From Staphylococcus simulans (GTDB lineage Bacteria; Bacillota; Bacilli; Staphylococcales; Staphylococcaceae), in the NCBI RefSeq assembly GCF_002994445.1, contig NZ_MRZJ01000002.1, positions 264,448-328,447 on the forward strand: a stretch of DNA of 64,000 bases, in the 5' to 3' direction. The notes beneath the pieces were generated by a model. It saw only the letters and a program-made list of their open reading frames with translations, was not told where the DNA came from and searched no databases. This document shows positions 1-10,574 of this stretch, in pieces. Made by a program: the position numbers and the translations under genes. Numbering within the stretch: the first letter of the stretch is position 1; every line of letters starts with the position of its first letter.

Positions 1-671
1 GACGAGAAGTATTTGATTTCTGCTGATTGTTTATCAGGTTTGATTTGCAAATAAAGGTAACCTTTTAAGATGCCTTCAGAAACGAAGAAGAACAATTGAT
101 TATTCTCATCAATAGTATTAACGATTTCAGAAGCTGTCATCGCTTCACGTCTGAAAATTTTATGGTGCAACGGTTCAAAATGTGTGAAAAAGGCTTTGTG
201 ATAAGGAATAATATGCCGTTGTGCTTCATTACTTGTTTCAATCGTATGATCAGTTGAAAGGTAGTAATCCGTAAACGTGTAATGTGCATCAATTGCTTTC
301 ATCAATGAACTTTTATAGTCGCTTGTTACATCGAATGAAAAGTTGAAATGTGCACCTTTTGGTTGTGCGTCGGCCAATGTTTCGAATAACTGTTTGAATG
401 CTTGTGCATCAAGTTGATAATTTGGAGCTAGAAAAGGTCCGACCATTTTAAAGTGTTGTGTATCATAAGAAAAACCGCCCATCAGCATTTGTATCTCATC
501 GGTATCATTAACTAAGGCATACACACCTGTATCATGTTTTAATGCGTCAATACTTTGCGACAAAGCAACATTCTTTTGATGCAGCTTGTATATATACGAA
601 CACATGGACGTATCGGCTTGGTGGATAAAGCTTTGGATGTCTTGAGCAGAATCTATCTGAATTGCTTTCAT
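1..671 (-). CDS. GNAT-like N-acetyltransferase, 3' part missing
   Basis: This minus-strand gene starts with ATG at 671 behind a strong AAGGAGG and runs off the left edge, so only about 223 N-terminal residues are visible. The last visible stretch (FFFVSEGILKGYLYLQI, then AEIKYF) has the look of the GNAT fold, where a beta-strand ends in a glycine and is followed by the strand leading to the acetyl-CoA loop. The CoA-binding loop itself lies outside the window. The gene is divergent from topB with about 140 bases between the starts. The substrate is unknown, and the family call rests on fold-like pattern only. Confidence 0.55.
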   Translation of the reverse strand, partial: MKAIQIDSAQDIQSFIHQADTSMCSYIYKLHQKNVALSQSIDALKHDTGVYALVNDTDEIQMLMGGFSYDTQHFKMVGPFLAPNYQLDAQAFKQLFETLADAQPKGAHFNFSFDVTSDYKSSLMKAIDAHYTFTDYYLSTDHTIETSNEAQRHIIPYHKAFFTHFEPLHHKIFRREAMTASEIVNTIDENNQLFFFVSEGILKGYLYLQIKPDKQSAEIKYFS

Positions 672-814
672 AAGAACCTCCTTGGTTGTCTGATAAACAG
701 CAGCTTTGTTTTTATTATACTGTGTTTTGAAGTGAGATAAAAGGAAAGGTGGGGAAACAAGTACAATAAATCGTGTTACAATAGATATACGATTTTTTGG
801 AAAGGACAGTAAAT

Positions 815-2947
815 ATGAAATCATTAATTCTAGCAGAGAAACCTTCTGTTGCACGTGATATTGCCGGTGCGTTGAATGTAAATCAAAAGCGCAATGGTTA
901 TTTCGAGAGCCAAGATTATATCGTGACTTGGGCACTCGGTCATTTGGTGACGAATGCGACACCAGAACAATACGATGCGAAATATAAAACGTGGAATTTG
1001 CAGGAATTGCCGATTATTCCTAAACACATGAAGACCATCGTAATACCTAAAACGAAAAAGCAGTTTAATACTGTAAAAGCGTTAATGTTAAAAGAGAATG
1101 TCAAAGATATAATTATTGCGACAGATGCCGGACGAGAAGGGGAATTAGTCGCACGTTTGATTTTAGATAAAGTGCATAATAAGAAACCGATAAAAAGACT
1201 TTGGATCAGTTCGATTACAGCTAAAGCAATCCGCAACGGCTTTAAACAATTAAAAGACGGAAGAACATACTTGCCGTTGTATCGTGCAGCTTTAGCACGC
1301 AGTGAAGCGGATTGGATTGTAGGGATTAATGCGACGCGTGCATTAACGACCAAATATGATGCGCAGCTTTCTTTAGGGCGTGTACAAACACCGACGATTC
1401 AGCTTGTACAAATGAGACAAGATGAAATCAAGCATTTCAGACCTTCTGAATATTACACATTAGAAGCAACTATCGACGGCCAAGTATTCAAATTGGAAAG
1501 CCAGCGCCGTATTCATAACAAGCAGCAATTGGAACAACTTGTCGACAAGCTGAAAGGACAAACTGCAGAGATTGTATCGGTCTCTTCTAAACATAAGAAA
1601 CAATATCCGGCAAAATTGTTCAGTTTGACTGACTTGCAGCAAGAAGCCTATCAGCGTTACCGCATGGGTGCGAAAGAAACATTAAACACATTGCAGAATT
1701 TGTATGAACGTCATAAATTAGTGACGTATCCAAGAACGGATTCTAATTATTTAACAGATGATATGGTAGAGACTTTCAAAGAGCGCCTTCAAGCTTTGCT
1801 TGCGACAGAATATAAAGATGCAGTACGTCCATTGGTCAATAAGTCATTCAGTCCTAAAATGGGCATCGTCAATAACCAAAAAGTATCTGACCACCATGCG
1901 ATTATACCGACAGAGATCAGACCGAATATGAATGATTTAAGTCAGCGTGAACAAAAACTGTATTTAATGATTGCAGAACGCTTTGTAGAGAATTTGTTGC
2001 CGCCATATGAATTTGAAGCGGTAAAAGTAGTTGCCAAGGTCGGCAATAAAACGTTTGAACTGCAAGAGAAAGTCGCAAAACAACTTGGCTTCAAACAGCT
2101 GCGCAATGAACAGAGTGCACAATCTGAACGTATTGCATTTGAAAAAGGCCAACGTGCTTCAGTTTCGCGCTTTCATATTCAAACACATGAAACACAACCG
2201 CCCGCTTACTTTAATGAAGGTACATTGTTAAAAGCGATGGAGAACCCTCAAAAATTCTTTGATCTAAAAGATAAGAAACATTCCAATACGTTAAAACAAA
2301 CAGGCGGTATCGGAACGGTAGCAACACGTGCAGATATTATTGATAAACTCTTTAATATGAATGTAATTGAAGCAAGAGACGGCCACATCAGAGTGACTTC
2401 AAAAGGACGCCAGATTTTAGAGTTGGCACCAAAAGCACTGACATCGCCGCTATTAACTGCAGAATGGGAAGAGAAACTAACCCAAATTGAAAAGGGTAAA
2501 TACGACTCAAGACAATTTATTAAAGAGATGAAACAATTCACGCAATCTATTGTAGATGAAATTAAGCAAAGCGAACAAAAATACAAGCATGATAATTTAA
2601 CAACTACAGAATGTCCGACATGCGGTAAATTCATGATTAAAGTGAAAACGAAAAACGGACAAATGCTGGTATGTCAGGACCCATCATGTAAAACTAAGAA
2701 AAATGTACAGCGCAAAACAAATGCCCGCTGTCCAAACTGTCATAAGAAAATGACGTTGTTCGGCAAAGGCAAAAAAGCAACGTATCGCTGTGTATGCGGT
2801 CATTCGGAAACACAAGAACAAATGGATCAAAGACATAAAAACAAAGGCAAAGGAAAAGTTTCAAAACGTGAAATGAAGAAATATATGGGTAAAGAAGAAA
2901 TAGATAATAATCCATTCCAAGATGCATTGAAGAATTTGAAACTGTAA
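815..2947 (+). CDS. topB: DNA topoisomerase III
   Basis: Type IA topoisomerase that decatenates and relaxes DNA by cutting one strand. The N-terminal Toprim domain begins [11 protein letters not shown] and carries the acidic metal site TDAGREGEL near residues 107-115. The catalytic tyrosine lies in LVTYPRTDS. The C-terminus has two zinc-ribbon-like cysteine clusters (CPTC...CQDPSC and CPNC...CVCG) and a lysine-rich tail. I chose ATG 815 (710 aa) over an upstream in-frame TTG at 797 because GGAAAGGA sits at the right distance and the protein then begins exactly at the Toprim strand. It ends at a long stem-loop shared with no other gene. Confidence 0.96.
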   Translation: MKSLILAEKPSVARDIAGALNVNQKRNGYFESQDYIVTWALGHLVTNATPEQYDAKYKTWNLQELPIIPKHMKTIVIPKTKKQFNTVKALMLKENVKDIIIATDAGREGELVARLILDKVHNKKPIKRLWISSITAKAIRNGFKQLKDGRTYLPLYRAALARSEADWIVGINATRALTTKYDAQLSLGRVQTPTIQLVQMRQDEIKHFRPSEYYTLEATIDGQVFKLESQRRIHNKQQLEQLVDKLKGQTAEIVSVSSKHKKQYPAKLFSLTDLQQEAYQRYRMGAKETLNTLQNLYERHKLVTYPRTDSNYLTDDMVETFKERLQALLATEYKDAVRPLVNKSFSPKMGIVNNQKVSDHHAIIPTEIRPNMNDLSQREQKLYLMIAERFVENLLPPYEFEAVKVVAKVGNKTFELQEKVAKQLGFKQLRNEQSAQSERIAFEKGQRASVSRFHIQTHETQPPAYFNEGTLLKAMENPQKFFDLKDKKHSNTLKQTGGIGTVATRADIIDKLFNMNVIEARDGHIRVTSKGRQILELAPKALTSPLLTAEWEEKLTQIEKGKYDSRQFIKEMKQFTQSIVDEIKQSEQKYKHDNLTTTECPTCGKFMIKVKTKNGQMLVCQDPSCKTKKNVQRKTNARCPNCHKKMTLFGKGKKATYRCVCGHSETQEQMDQRHKNKGKGKVSKREMKKYMGKEEIDNNPFQDALKNLKL

Positions 2948-2952
2948 TTAAA

Positions 2953-3039
2953 TCACACACTTATGAAACTATGAATTTTAACGAGCCATATTTTAAAAAT
3001 AGTACGTTAGAAGGCCAACATAAGTGTGTGTTTTAATTT
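2953..3039 (+). terminator. Probable topB terminator (large stem-loop)
   Basis: An 11-base arm CACACACTTATG-like at about 2953-2964 pairs with CATAAGTGTGTG at about 3021-3032, followed by TTTTAATTTT. The loop is large (about 55 bases) and contains a smaller TAACG/CGTTA helix. The pbuG promoter lies downstream, so this belongs to topB. Confidence 0.6.
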
Positions 3040-3075
3040 TCTCTGTAAAATGTATGCATTTTAGTTAAAACCGCA

Positions 3076-3104
3076 TTGTCTTTTTTTAATATAGGGATTA
3101 GAAT
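3076..3104 (+). promoter_or_regulatory. Promoter of the NCS2 permease gene
   Basis: TTGTCT at 3076-3081, a 17-base spacer and TAGAAT at 3099-3104 form a good sigma-A promoter. The start site would be near 3111, leaving a leader of only about 25 bases, too short for a riboswitch. Confidence 0.6.
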
Positions 3105-3135
3105 ATTAAGGTATTTCATTTAAGGAGAATGCAAA

Positions 3136-4470
3136 GTGAAAAAATATTTCCAATTTGATAAGTATCAAACGAATTATCGCAGAGAGATTTTAGGTGGATT
3201 AACAACTTTCTTATCTATGGCTTACATATTAGCTGTTAACCCGCAGATTTTAAGTTTAGCAGGTGTTAAGGGCATTCCTGACGATATGAAAATGGACCAA
3301 GGTGCAGTCTTTGTGGCTACAGCATTAGCTGCTTTTGTCGGTTCTTTGTTCATGGGATTGATTGCCAGATATCCGATTGCATTAGCACCGGGTATGGGGC
3401 TTAATGCCTTCTTCGCCTTCACAGTAGTATTAACAATGGGGATTCCATGGCAAATCGGTTTATCCGGCGTACTTTGTTCAGGTATCTTCTTTGCAATACT
3501 GACAGTAACCGGGCTCCGGGAAACCATTATAAATGCGATTCCTTATGAGATGAAGATGGCAGTGACAGCCGGTATCGGTTTATTTATTACTTTTGTCGGA
3601 CTGCAAGGTGCAGGTATTATTATCAATAATGATTCTACACTAGTGACACTTGGACATATTACAGACGGCAAAGTGCTGTTAGCTGTCTTTGGTATTATAG
3701 TTACGGTGGTATTGTACGCTAAGAAAATACCGGGTGCGATCTTTATCGGGATGATTTTAACATCTGTCGGCGGTTTGATTACAGGATTGATTCAAATGCC
3801 GCATGCGGTTGTAGGTAAAGTTCCGAGCATTGCGCCGACCTTCGGTGCAGCTTTTGAAGCATTTAAAGATCCGAGTCAGTTATTTACAGTTCAATTTTTA
3901 ATTGTAATTTTGACATTCTTATTCATCGACTTCTTTGATACAGCTGGTACATTAGTTGCTGTAGCATCGCAAGCAGGCATTATGAAAGATAATAAATTAC
4001 CGCGTGCAGGACGTGCGTTATTCTCAGATTCGATTGCGACAATTGTAGGTTCTATTTTCGGTACAACAACAACGACTTCTTATATCGAATCGACTTCAGG
4101 TGTAGCAGTAGGTGCAAGAACTGGATTTGCTAGTATTGTAACAGGAATATGTTTCTTACTCGCATTGTTCTTTAGTCCATTGATGGCAGTTGTGACAAGT
4201 GCTGTGACAGCACCGGCATTGATTGTGGTAGGTGTGCTGATGGCCGGCAACCTATCTGAAATCGATTGGAAGAAATTCGAACTTGCAGTACCGGCATTTA
4301 TCACAATTATAATGATGCCTTTATCTTATTCTATTGCGACAGGGATAGCATGCGGCTTCATTTTCTATCCTATTACCATGTTAATGACGAAACGTCATAA
4401 AGAAGTACATCCTATTATGTACATTTTAATGGTCTTATTCATTTTATACTTTGTCTTTGTACATGGATAA
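3136..4470 (+). CDS. pbuG: NCS2 family purine permease (PbuG/AzgA type)
   Basis: A 444-residue multi-spanning membrane protein that imports purine bases, most likely hypoxanthine/guanine or adenine, by proton symport. Family marks include the start EILGGLTTFLSMAYILAVNP, the APGMGLNAFFAF segment in helix 3, and FIDFFDTAGTLVAVA followed by TTTTTSYIESTSGVA near residues 260-320, which are typical of the AzgA branch of NCS2. The start is GTG at 3136 with AAGGAG 8 bases upstream. It has its own promoter and terminator, so it is monocistronic. Exact substrate cannot be told from sequence. Confidence 0.85.
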   Translation: MKKYFQFDKYQTNYRREILGGLTTFLSMAYILAVNPQILSLAGVKGIPDDMKMDQGAVFVATALAAFVGSLFMGLIARYPIALAPGMGLNAFFAFTVVLTMGIPWQIGLSGVLCSGIFFAILTVTGLRETIINAIPYEMKMAVTAGIGLFITFVGLQGAGIIINNDSTLVTLGHITDGKVLLAVFGIIVTVVLYAKKIPGAIFIGMILTSVGGLITGLIQMPHAVVGKVPSIAPTFGAAFEAFKDPSQLFTVQFLIVILTFLFIDFFDTAGTLVAVASQAGIMKDNKLPRAGRALFSDSIATIVGSIFGTTTTTSYIESTSGVAVGARTGFASIVTGICFLLALFFSPLMAVVTSAVTAPALIVVGVLMAGNLSEIDWKKFELAVPAFITIIMMPLSYSIATGIACGFIFYPITMLMTKRHKEVHPIMYILMVLFILYFVFVHG

Positions 4471-4481
4471 AACCTATTGCA

Positions 4482-4511
4482 GCGAGCTCATTTGATGGGC
4501 TTGCTTTTTTT
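4482..4511 (+). terminator. Terminator of pbuG
   Basis: GCGAGCTCA (4482-4490) pairs with TGGGCTTGC (4496-4504) across a 5-base loop and is followed by seven T. Confidence 0.85.
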
Positions 4512-4518
4512 ATGCATG

Positions 4519-4549
4519 CAAAAAGCACTTGCCTGAAACAGACAAGTGC
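4519..4549 (-). terminator. Terminator of the SDR gene
   Basis: On the minus strand GCACTTG and CAAGTGC pair around an 11-base loop and a U-run follows (A-run at 4519-4524 on the plus strand). Confidence 0.75.
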
Positions 4550-4568
4550 CAAAAAAGTTGATGTGCTA

Positions 4569-5360
4569 CTAACCTTTACCGCCCATGAAGGCAGGGTAGT
4601 TAGTCATACCGCCGTCAACATATATTGTTGTACCATGAACATAACTTGAAACATCTGAAGCTAAGAAGAGGGCAACGTTTGCGACTTGATCAGTGTTGCC
4701 GATTTCTTTTGCTGGAATCATTGCTAATGTTTCTTCGCGTGTTTGAGGATCTGAGAATTTCTCTTTCGTGTGTTCTGTTACGATGGCGCCAGGCGAGATA
4801 TTGTTAATACGGATGCCGTATTGTGCATATTCCATAGACATCGTTTCCATCATTTTCTTAAGGCCGCCTTTACTTGCTGCATAGTTCACGTAATATGGCC
4901 ATGGAATGGTATCATGAACACTTGAAGTATTTAAAATAACACCTTTTTTATCTTCTTTAAGGAAATACTTCACGGCTTCTCTTGAACCGATGAAAGCACC
5001 AGTTAAGTTTATGTCGATGACTTTTTTGAACTCATCTACTGACATTTCATGTGAAGGAATTGGTTTTTCAAAACCAGCGTTATTAATCATAATATCTAAA
5101 GTGCCGAATTGTTCGACTGCTTGATTGACTAAGTTAATTACATCTTCTTCTACTGCTACATCACCTTGTACAGCTATTGCTTTTCCGCCGTTGTTTTCGA
5201 TTTCTTTTATCATCTCTTTAAGTTCTTGTTCATGTTTTGATGAACGATAGTTTAAAACAACTTTAGCTTTGGCTTTGCCGAATGCTTCAGCGTATGCTTT
5301 GCCGATACCGCTGCCGCTGCCTGTGATAATTACTACTTTATTTTCTAAATCTTGATACAT
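4569..5360 (-). CDS. SDR family oxidoreductase, glucose 1-dehydrogenase type
   Basis: A 263-residue short-chain dehydrogenase. The Rossmann nucleotide site is TGSGSGIG (residues 14-21), followed by NNAG near residue 91 and the Ser-Tyr-Lys active site in NTSSVHDTIPWPYYVNYAASK. The C-terminal YVDGGMT is typical of the classical SDR tetramer interface. The overall pattern resembles bacillar glucose 1-dehydrogenase (beta-D-glucose to gluconolactone with NAD(P)+), but staphylococcal members are rarely tested and the natural substrate may differ. ATG 5360 follows AAAGGAGCG. No glucose uptake gene lies beside it. Confidence 0.8.
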   Translation of the reverse strand: MYQDLENKVVIITGSGSGIGKAYAEAFGKAKAKVVLNYRSSKHEQELKEMIKEIENNGGKAIAVQGDVAVEEDVINLVNQAVEQFGTLDIMINNAGFEKPIPSHEMSVDEFKKVIDINLTGAFIGSREAVKYFLKEDKKGVILNTSSVHDTIPWPYYVNYAASKGGLKKMMETMSMEYAQYGIRINNISPGAIVTEHTKEKFSDPQTREETLAMIPAKEIGNTDQVANVALFLASDVSSYVHGTTIYVDGGMTNYPAFMGGKG

Positions 5361-5610
5361 ATTAAAGCGCTCCTTTATATCTATATTTTGATTGTGCTTT
5401 AAGTTGACCTAGAATAATTGATGAGATAATGGTCAAAGCTATACTAGACCATCTATCGATAATTAAGGTGACCATCTTCTTGGAAATTAAGATGAAATGC
5501 TTAAAGGTAGCCTGTATTAAATTCAGATAAAGGGATGGCTATTAAAGTATAACCAGCACACTGTTACTTAAAACAACTGAAAGCAATGACTTAAATTGAT
5601 GATATGGTTT

Positions 5611-6174
5611 TTATTTTTTGAACTGATCTACCCAAGTATCAAAAGCCTTTAAGAAGGAAGGGATACGTTTTAACGTACGTTCATCTTCTAAACGCATTGT
5701 ATCTGTGTTCACTTTTTCATGTACTTTTCCGACAATAAATTTAGGACCCGTCATAACATGTGCATTCATAGCAAGCAATGATTGTCTTATTTGCATTTGT
5801 CCGAGTGCAGTACCGATTGCACCTGGTGAACCTCCAGCTACTGCGAAAGGTTTCCATATTAATGGAGGCTTTTCGTCAGGTGTTCTAGAACGTGATGCCC
5901 AATCAATCGCATTTTTCAAACCGCCGGGAATACCGGAATTGTATTCAGGACTTACGATAATGACGCCGTCGCTTTCTCTAATTTTCTCTCTGAACGCTGT
6001 GACTGCTTCAGGTTCATTTTCACCTTCAATATCAAAGTTATAAACAGGCAAGTCTTTAAAATCAATAATGTAAGTATTCCAATCCTCTGGTGCAGCTTCC
6101 AACATAGAATTTATAATTGCCTTATTATATGATGCTTCTCGCAAACTTCCAGAAATAAAACCAATGTTTTTCAT
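5611..6174 (-). CDS. NAD(P)H-dependent FMN reductase family protein
   Basis: A 187-residue flavodoxin-fold protein. GSLREASYNKA at the N-terminus is the FMN phosphate-binding loop of the NADPH-dependent FMN reductase family (AzoR/YhdA/ArsH-like), and SPEYNSGIPGGLKNAIDW is the second flavin-contact segment. It likely reduces quinones, azo dyes or free flavin. I chose ATG 6174 instead of the in-frame GTG at 6183 because TTGGAG lies directly against the GTG but 9 bases from the ATG. It is separated from the neighbouring SDR gene by about 250 bases without an obvious shared transcript. Confidence 0.85.
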   Translation of the reverse strand: MKNIGFISGSLREASYNKAIINSMLEAAPEDWNTYIIDFKDLPVYNFDIEGENEPEAVTAFREKIRESDGVIIVSPEYNSGIPGGLKNAIDWASRSRTPDEKPPLIWKPFAVAGGSPGAIGTALGQMQIRQSLLAMNAHVMTGPKFIVGKVHEKVNTDTMRLEDERTLKRIPSFLKAFDTWVDQFKK

Positions 6175-6269
6175 ATCAATCACTCCAAATTGTGGTCATA
6201 TACTATTTATATCTCATTAGAAAAATAATAAACGATAGTAAGGATAAAGTATAGAATATAGCTAGGTAT

Positions 6270-6292
6270 GAAAAAACCGGCGATAAGCCGGT
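6270..6292 (-). terminator. Short terminator of the 6303-6689 gene
   Basis: On the minus strand ACCGGC and GCCGGT pair across a 5-base loop and are followed by a U-run. Confidence 0.65.
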
Positions 6293-6302
6293 AAAATTTC
6301 AT

Positions 6303-6689
6303 CTATTTGATTCTTTTGCCATGTTCATCATATACAGCTCTGGCACTTCGGTTTGCGACATAAATAGGAGTACTCATTACTACTAATAGGAAGAAAAGCA
6401 TTAAGAAGAATAAAATCCAATGCACAATCATACCGACAAACGGAATAATCGCAATAAATGACCCGGCGATACCGAGTAATGGAATAATCACCATTGGACG
6501 TATTGAATTCTGACTATCTACAAGCAGCGTAATGACGATTAATAAATAAAAGAAAGCATTAATAATCAATGGCTGCCAGCCGAACGATAATATAATGGAT
6601 CCGCCTAAGAACGGAATACCGTATACTAACTCGGAAAGCAAGAGTATAATACTTAAAATGATTAATGAAAGTCTGATACTGTGTTTCAT
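6303..6689 (-). CDS. Small four-helix membrane protein of unknown function
   Basis: A 128-residue hydrophobic protein with about four membrane segments (roughly residues 7-25, 38-57, 65-85 and 87-110) and a short basic, charged tail ending HGKRIK. ATG 6689 follows AGGTGGTGA. I do not recognise a functional motif. It is monocistronic, transcribed away from the S10 operon. Confidence 0.7.
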   Translation of the reverse strand: MKHSIRLSLIILSIILLLSELVYGIPFLGGSIILSFGWQPLIINAFFYLLIVITLLVDSQNSIRPMVIIPLLGIAGSFIAIIPFVGMIVHWILFFLMLFFLLVVMSTPIYVANRSARAVYDEHGKRIK

Positions 6690-6778
6690 TTTTCTTCACC
6701 ACCTATCGTTTACTATTATATAGGATAAGAGGCATTAGAAAAAATTTGAGGACTTAGTGAAAAATTTCTATATACGGG

Positions 6779-6807
6779 TTGAAGTAAGAAGACATTTGAA
6801 GTAAAAT
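6779..6807 (+). promoter_or_regulatory. Promoter of the S10 ribosomal operon
   Basis: TTGAAG at 6779-6784, a 17-base spacer and TAAAAT at 6802-6807. It is the only good sigma-A promoter seen ahead of rpsJ and would give a leader of about 210 bases. Confidence 0.55.
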
Positions 6808-7335
<528 letters not shown>

Positions 7336-7362
7336 TAGAAAATCATAGGAGGTGGACTTTCG

Positions 7363-8025
7363 ATGACCAAAGGAATCTTAGGAAGAAAAATCGGGATGAC
7401 ACAAGTATTCGGTGAAAACGGAGACTTAATCCCAGTAACTGTAGTAGAAGCAGGACAAAACGTAGTATTACAAAAGAAAACTGAAGAGGTAGACGGTTAC
7501 AACGCTATCCAAGTAGGTTTTGAAGACAAACAAGCATACAAAAAAGACAGCAAGTCTAATAAATATGCGAACAAACCAGCTGAAGGTCACGCTAAAAAAG
7601 CTGACACAGCACCTAAGCGCTTCATTCGTGAATTCAGAAACATCAATGTTGATGAATACGAAGTAGGTCAAGAAGTCTCAGTAGATACATTTGAAGCTGG
7701 CGACATCATTGACGCAACTGGAGTATCTAAAGGTAAAGGTTTCCAAGGTAACATTAAACGTCATGGACATGGTCGCGGACCAATGGCTCACGGTTCTCAT
7801 TTCCACAGAGCACCTGGTTCAGTAGGTATGGCGTCTGACGCATCTAAAGTATTTAAAGGTCACAAAATGCCTGGTCGTATGGGCGGAAACACAGTGACTG
7901 TACAAAACTTAGAAGTTGTACAAATCGACGCTGAAAACAACGTTATCTTAGTTAAAGGTAATGTGCCTGGTCCTAAAAAAGGATTAGTAGAAATCAAAAC
8001 TTCAATTAAAAAAGGTAATAAATAA
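7363..8025 (+). CDS. rplC: 50S ribosomal protein L3
   Basis: 220 residues. L3 nucleates early 50S assembly and its long extension reaches the peptidyl transferase centre. Visible are the N-terminal [13 protein letters not shown] and the extension [15 protein letters not shown] with [14 protein letters not shown] residues, where linezolid and pleuromutilin resistance changes occur in staphylococci. None can be judged without a reference. It lies 27 bases after rpsJ with an AGGAGGTGG site. Confidence 0.98.
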   Translation: MTKGILGRKIGMTQVFGENGDLIPVTVVEAGQNVVLQKKTEEVDGYNAIQVGFEDKQAYKKDSKSNKYANKPAEGHAKKADTAPKRFIREFRNINVDEYEVGQEVSVDTFEAGDIIDATGVSKGKGFQGNIKRHGHGRGPMAHGSHFHRAPGSVGMASDASKVFKGHKMPGRMGGNTVTVQNLEVVQIDAENNVILVKGNVPGPKKGLVEIKTSIKKGNK

Positions 8026-8053
8026 TTAATTAACGAAAGGAGGAAAATGCATA

Positions 8054-8677
8054 ATGGCAAATTATGATGTATTAAAAGTAGACGGATCAAAAGCAGGTTC
8101 AGTTGAATTAAGCGATGCTGTATTCGCTATTGAACCAAACAAAGATGTTCTTTTCGAAGCAATTAACTTACAACGTGCTTCATTACGCCAAGGTACTCAT
8201 TCTGTTAAGAATCGTTCAGCAGTACGCGGCGGTGGACGCAAACCATGGAGACAAAAAGGTACAGGACGTGCGCGTCAAGGTACTATCCGTGCTCCGCAAT
8301 GGCGTGGCGGCGGTATCGTATTCGGACCGACTCCAAGAAGCTATGCATACAAAATGCCTAAGAAAATGCGTCGTTTAGCATTACGTTCTGCATTATCTTT
8401 CAAAGTACAAGAAAATGAATTCAAAATTGTTGACGCTTTCGGTTTAGAAGCTCCAAAAACAAAAGAATTCACTAAAGTTTTATCAAACTTAGAATTACCT
8501 AAGAAAGTTTTAGTTGTAACTGAATCAGAAGATGTAAATGTTGAATTATCAGCACGTAACATCCCTGGTGTTCAAATCACAACTGTAACTGGATTAAACG
8601 TATTAGACATCACTAGCGCTGACAGTGTATTAATTACAGAAGCAGCTGCTAAAAAAGTTGAGGAGGTGCTCGGATAA
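8054..8677 (+). CDS. rplD: 50S ribosomal protein L4
   Basis: 207 residues. L4 lines the exit tunnel through its extended loop, seen here as the basic [19 protein letters not shown] stretch near residues 60-80, a site of macrolide-resistance changes. It is also the presumed autoregulator of the S10 operon. The stop TAA overlaps the rplW start by one base, which suggests coupled translation. Confidence 0.98.
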   Translation: MANYDVLKVDGSKAGSVELSDAVFAIEPNKDVLFEAINLQRASLRQGTHSVKNRSAVRGGGRKPWRQKGTGRARQGTIRAPQWRGGGIVFGPTPRSYAYKMPKKMRRLALRSALSFKVQENEFKIVDAFGLEAPKTKEFTKVLSNLELPKKVLVVTESEDVNVELSARNIPGVQITTVTGLNVLDITSADSVLITEAAAKKVEEVLG

Positions 8678-8952
8678 TGGAAGCAAGAGACGTTCTTAAG
8701 CGCCCCGTAATCACAGAAAAATCTTCAGAAGCAATGGCTGAAGACAAATACACTTTTGATGTAGATACTCGTGCGAACAAAACACAAGTCAAAATTGCAG
8801 TTGAAGAAATCTTCGATGTTAAAGTAGCTAACGTTAACATCATCAACTATAAACCTAAGAAAAAACGTATGGGCCGTTACCAAGGCTATACAAACAAACG
8901 ACGCAAAGCGATCGTAACTTTAAAAGAAGGATCAATCGATCTATTCAACTAA
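8677..8952 (+). CDS. rplW: 50S ribosomal protein L23
   Basis: 91 residues. L23 lies at the tunnel exit and is the docking site for trigger factor and the signal recognition particle. The sequence carries the family start [13 protein letters not shown] and the basic [14 protein letters not shown]. The start shares one base with the rplD stop and its ribosome site GAGGTG lies inside rplD. Confidence 0.97.
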   Translation: MEARDVLKRPVITEKSSEAMAEDKYTFDVDTRANKTQVKIAVEEIFDVKVANVNIINYKPKKKRMGRYQGYTNKRRKAIVTLKEGSIDLFN

Positions 8953-8988
8953 TAAAAAATAAAATTACCAATAAGGAGGTAAACGACA

Positions 8989-9822
8989 ATGGCTCTTAAA
9001 CATTATAAGCCAATTACAAATGGTCGTCGTAATATGACTTCATTGGATTTCGCTGAAATCACTAAAACGACTCCAGAAAAGTCATTATTACAACCGCTAC
9101 CGAAAAGAGCGGGACGCAACAACCAAGGTAAATTGACAGTACGCCATCATGGCGGCGGACACAAACGTCAATACCGTGTTATTGATTTCAAACGTAACAA
9201 AGATGGAATCCCAGCAAAAGTTGATTCTATCCAATATGATCCAAACCGTTCAGCTAACATTGCATTGTTAGTATATGCAGATGGTGAAAAACGCTACATC
9301 ATCGCTCCAAAAGGTTTGGTTGTAGGACAAACAATCGAAAATGGTGAAGAAGCTGACATTAAAGTAGGTAACGCTTTACCATTAGCAAATATCCCAGTGG
9401 GTACAACTATCCACAACATCGAATTAAAACCTGGCCGCGGTGGACAAATCGCTCGTTCAGCAGGTGCAAGTGCACAAGTACTTGGTAAAGAAGGTAAATA
9501 CGTATTAGTAAGACTTCGCTCAGGTGAAGTTCGTATGATTCTTTCAACTTGCCGTGCTACAGTAGGTCAAGTTGGTAACATTCAACATGAACTTGTTAAC
9601 GTTGGTAAAGCCGGACGTTCACGTTGGAAAGGTATCCGTCCAACAGTTCGTGGTTCTGTAATGAACCCTAACGATCACCCTCACGGCGGTGGTGAAGGTC
9701 GTGCTCCAATCGGTATGCCATCACCAATGTCACCATGGGGTAAACCTACGCTTGGTAAGAAAACTCGTCGCGGTAAAAAATCATCAGATAAACTTATCGT
9801 ACGTAAACGTAAAAGAAAATAA
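8989..9822 (+). CDS. rplB: 50S ribosomal protein L2
   Basis: 277 residues, full length. L2 is among the most conserved 50S proteins and is needed for subunit joining and peptidyl transferase activity. The conserved C-terminal [13 protein letters not shown] contains the histidine known to be important for activity, followed by the basic tail [12 protein letters not shown]. It starts 36 bases after rplW with AAGGAGGT. Confidence 0.98.
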   Translation: MALKHYKPITNGRRNMTSLDFAEITKTTPEKSLLQPLPKRAGRNNQGKLTVRHHGGGHKRQYRVIDFKRNKDGIPAKVDSIQYDPNRSANIALLVYADGEKRYIIAPKGLVVGQTIENGEEADIKVGNALPLANIPVGTTIHNIELKPGRGGQIARSAGASAQVLGKEGKYVLVRLRSGEVRMILSTCRATVGQVGNIQHELVNVGKAGRSRWKGIRPTVRGSVMNPNDHPHGGGEGRAPIGMPSPMSPWGKPTLGKKTRRGKKSSDKLIVRKRKRK

Positions 9823-9837
9823 TAACAACTTATTTGG

Positions 9838-9862
9838 GTGTGCGGCCTAGTGCTGCACGCAC
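9838..9862 (+). other. Hairpin between rplB and rpsS
   Basis: GTGTGCgGC and GCtGCACGCAC pair closely in a short intergenic region. There is no U-run after it, so it looks like an RNA processing, stability or translation-control element, not a terminator. Function is unknown. Confidence 0.4.
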
Positions 9863-9885
9863 ATAATAAGAAGGGAGGCGCCAAA

Positions 9886-10164
9886 ATGGCTCGTAGTATT
9901 AAAAAAGGACCTTTCGTCGACGATCACTTGATGAAAAAAGTGGAAGCTCAGGAAGGTAATCAGAAAAAAACAGTGATTAAAACTTGGTCACGTCGTTCAA
10001 CTATTTTCCCTAACTTCATCGGTATTACATTTGCAGTATACGATGGACGTAAACATGTACCTGTTTATGTAACTGAAGATATGGTTGGCCACAAATTAGG
10101 TGAATTTGCTCCAACACGTACTTTTAAAGGACATGCTGTAGACGACAAGAAAACAAGAAGATAA
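9886..10164 (+). CDS. rpsS: 30S ribosomal protein S19
   Basis: 92 residues. S19 in the 30S head contacts S13 and the A-site finger. ATG 9886 is chosen because GGGAGG lies just upstream and the protein then begins [12 protein letters not shown] as in the family; the upstream GTG-initiated extension at 9838 spans a hairpin and has no ribosome site. Ends with the basic [10 protein letters not shown]. Confidence 0.97.
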   Translation: MARSIKKGPFVDDHLMKKVEAQEGNQKKTVIKTWSRRSTIFPNFIGITFAVYDGRKHVPVYVTEDMVGHKLGEFAPTRTFKGHAVDDKKTRR

Positions 10165-10195
10165 TAACTTTCTATAAGTAGAGGAGGAAGACCAA

Positions 10196-10549
10196 ATGGA
10201 AGCAAAAGCGGTTGCTAGAACTATCAGAATCGCACCTCGTAAAGTCAGATTAGTATTAGACTTAATCAGAGGCAAAAACGTTGGTGAAGCTGTTGCCATT
10301 TTAAAATTAACTAACAAAGCATCATCACCAGTTGTTGAAAAATTATTAATGTCCGCTTTAGCTAATGCAGAGCACAACTATGACATGAATACAGATGAAT
10401 TAGTTGTTAAAGAAGCATATGCTAACGAAGGACCAACTTTAAAACGTTTCCGTCCACGTGCTCAAGGACGTGCAAGTGCAATTAACAAACGTACAAGCCA
10501 CATTACAATTGTCGTAAGTGACGGCAAAGAAGAAGCTAAAGAAGCTTAA
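10196..10549 (+). CDS. rplV: 50S ribosomal protein L22
   Basis: 117 residues. L22 spans the 50S subunit; its beta-hairpin ([18 protein letters not shown], near residues 82-100) narrows the exit tunnel and is a macrolide-resistance hot spot. The hairpin here is of normal length with no insertion or deletion visible. AGAGGAGGA precedes ATG 10196. Confidence 0.97.
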   Translation: MEAKAVARTIRIAPRKVRLVLDLIRGKNVGEAVAILKLTNKASSPVVEKLLMSALANAEHNYDMNTDELVVKEAYANEGPTLKRFRPRAQGRASAINKRTSHITIVVSDGKEEAKEA

Positions 10550-10574
10550 TAAACTATCTTAAGGAGGGAATACT

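Noticed and set aside
555..740. 61-codon plus-strand frame at the left edge
   Set aside because: Lies across the start of the GNAT gene and lacks a ribosome site.
940..1353. Long open frame antisense to topB
   Set aside because: No ribosome site and no family pattern; a shadow of the coding strand.
2953..3039. Possible riboswitch ahead of the purine permease
   Set aside because: A good promoter (3076-3104) lies downstream of this structure, and it lacks the purine riboswitch core; it fits a topB terminator better.
5361..5380. cre-like AAGCGCTTT at the SDR gene start
   Set aside because: It overlaps the ribosome binding site AAAGGAGCG and has several mismatches to the CcpA consensus.
5404..5420. 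TTGACCTAG resembling the FNR-type box at 32171
   Set aside because: Only the left half matches; the right half is missing.
5432..5453. TGGTC-N12-GACCA inverted repeat upstream of the SDR gene
   Set aside because: Short arms and no matching known operator; chance is likely.
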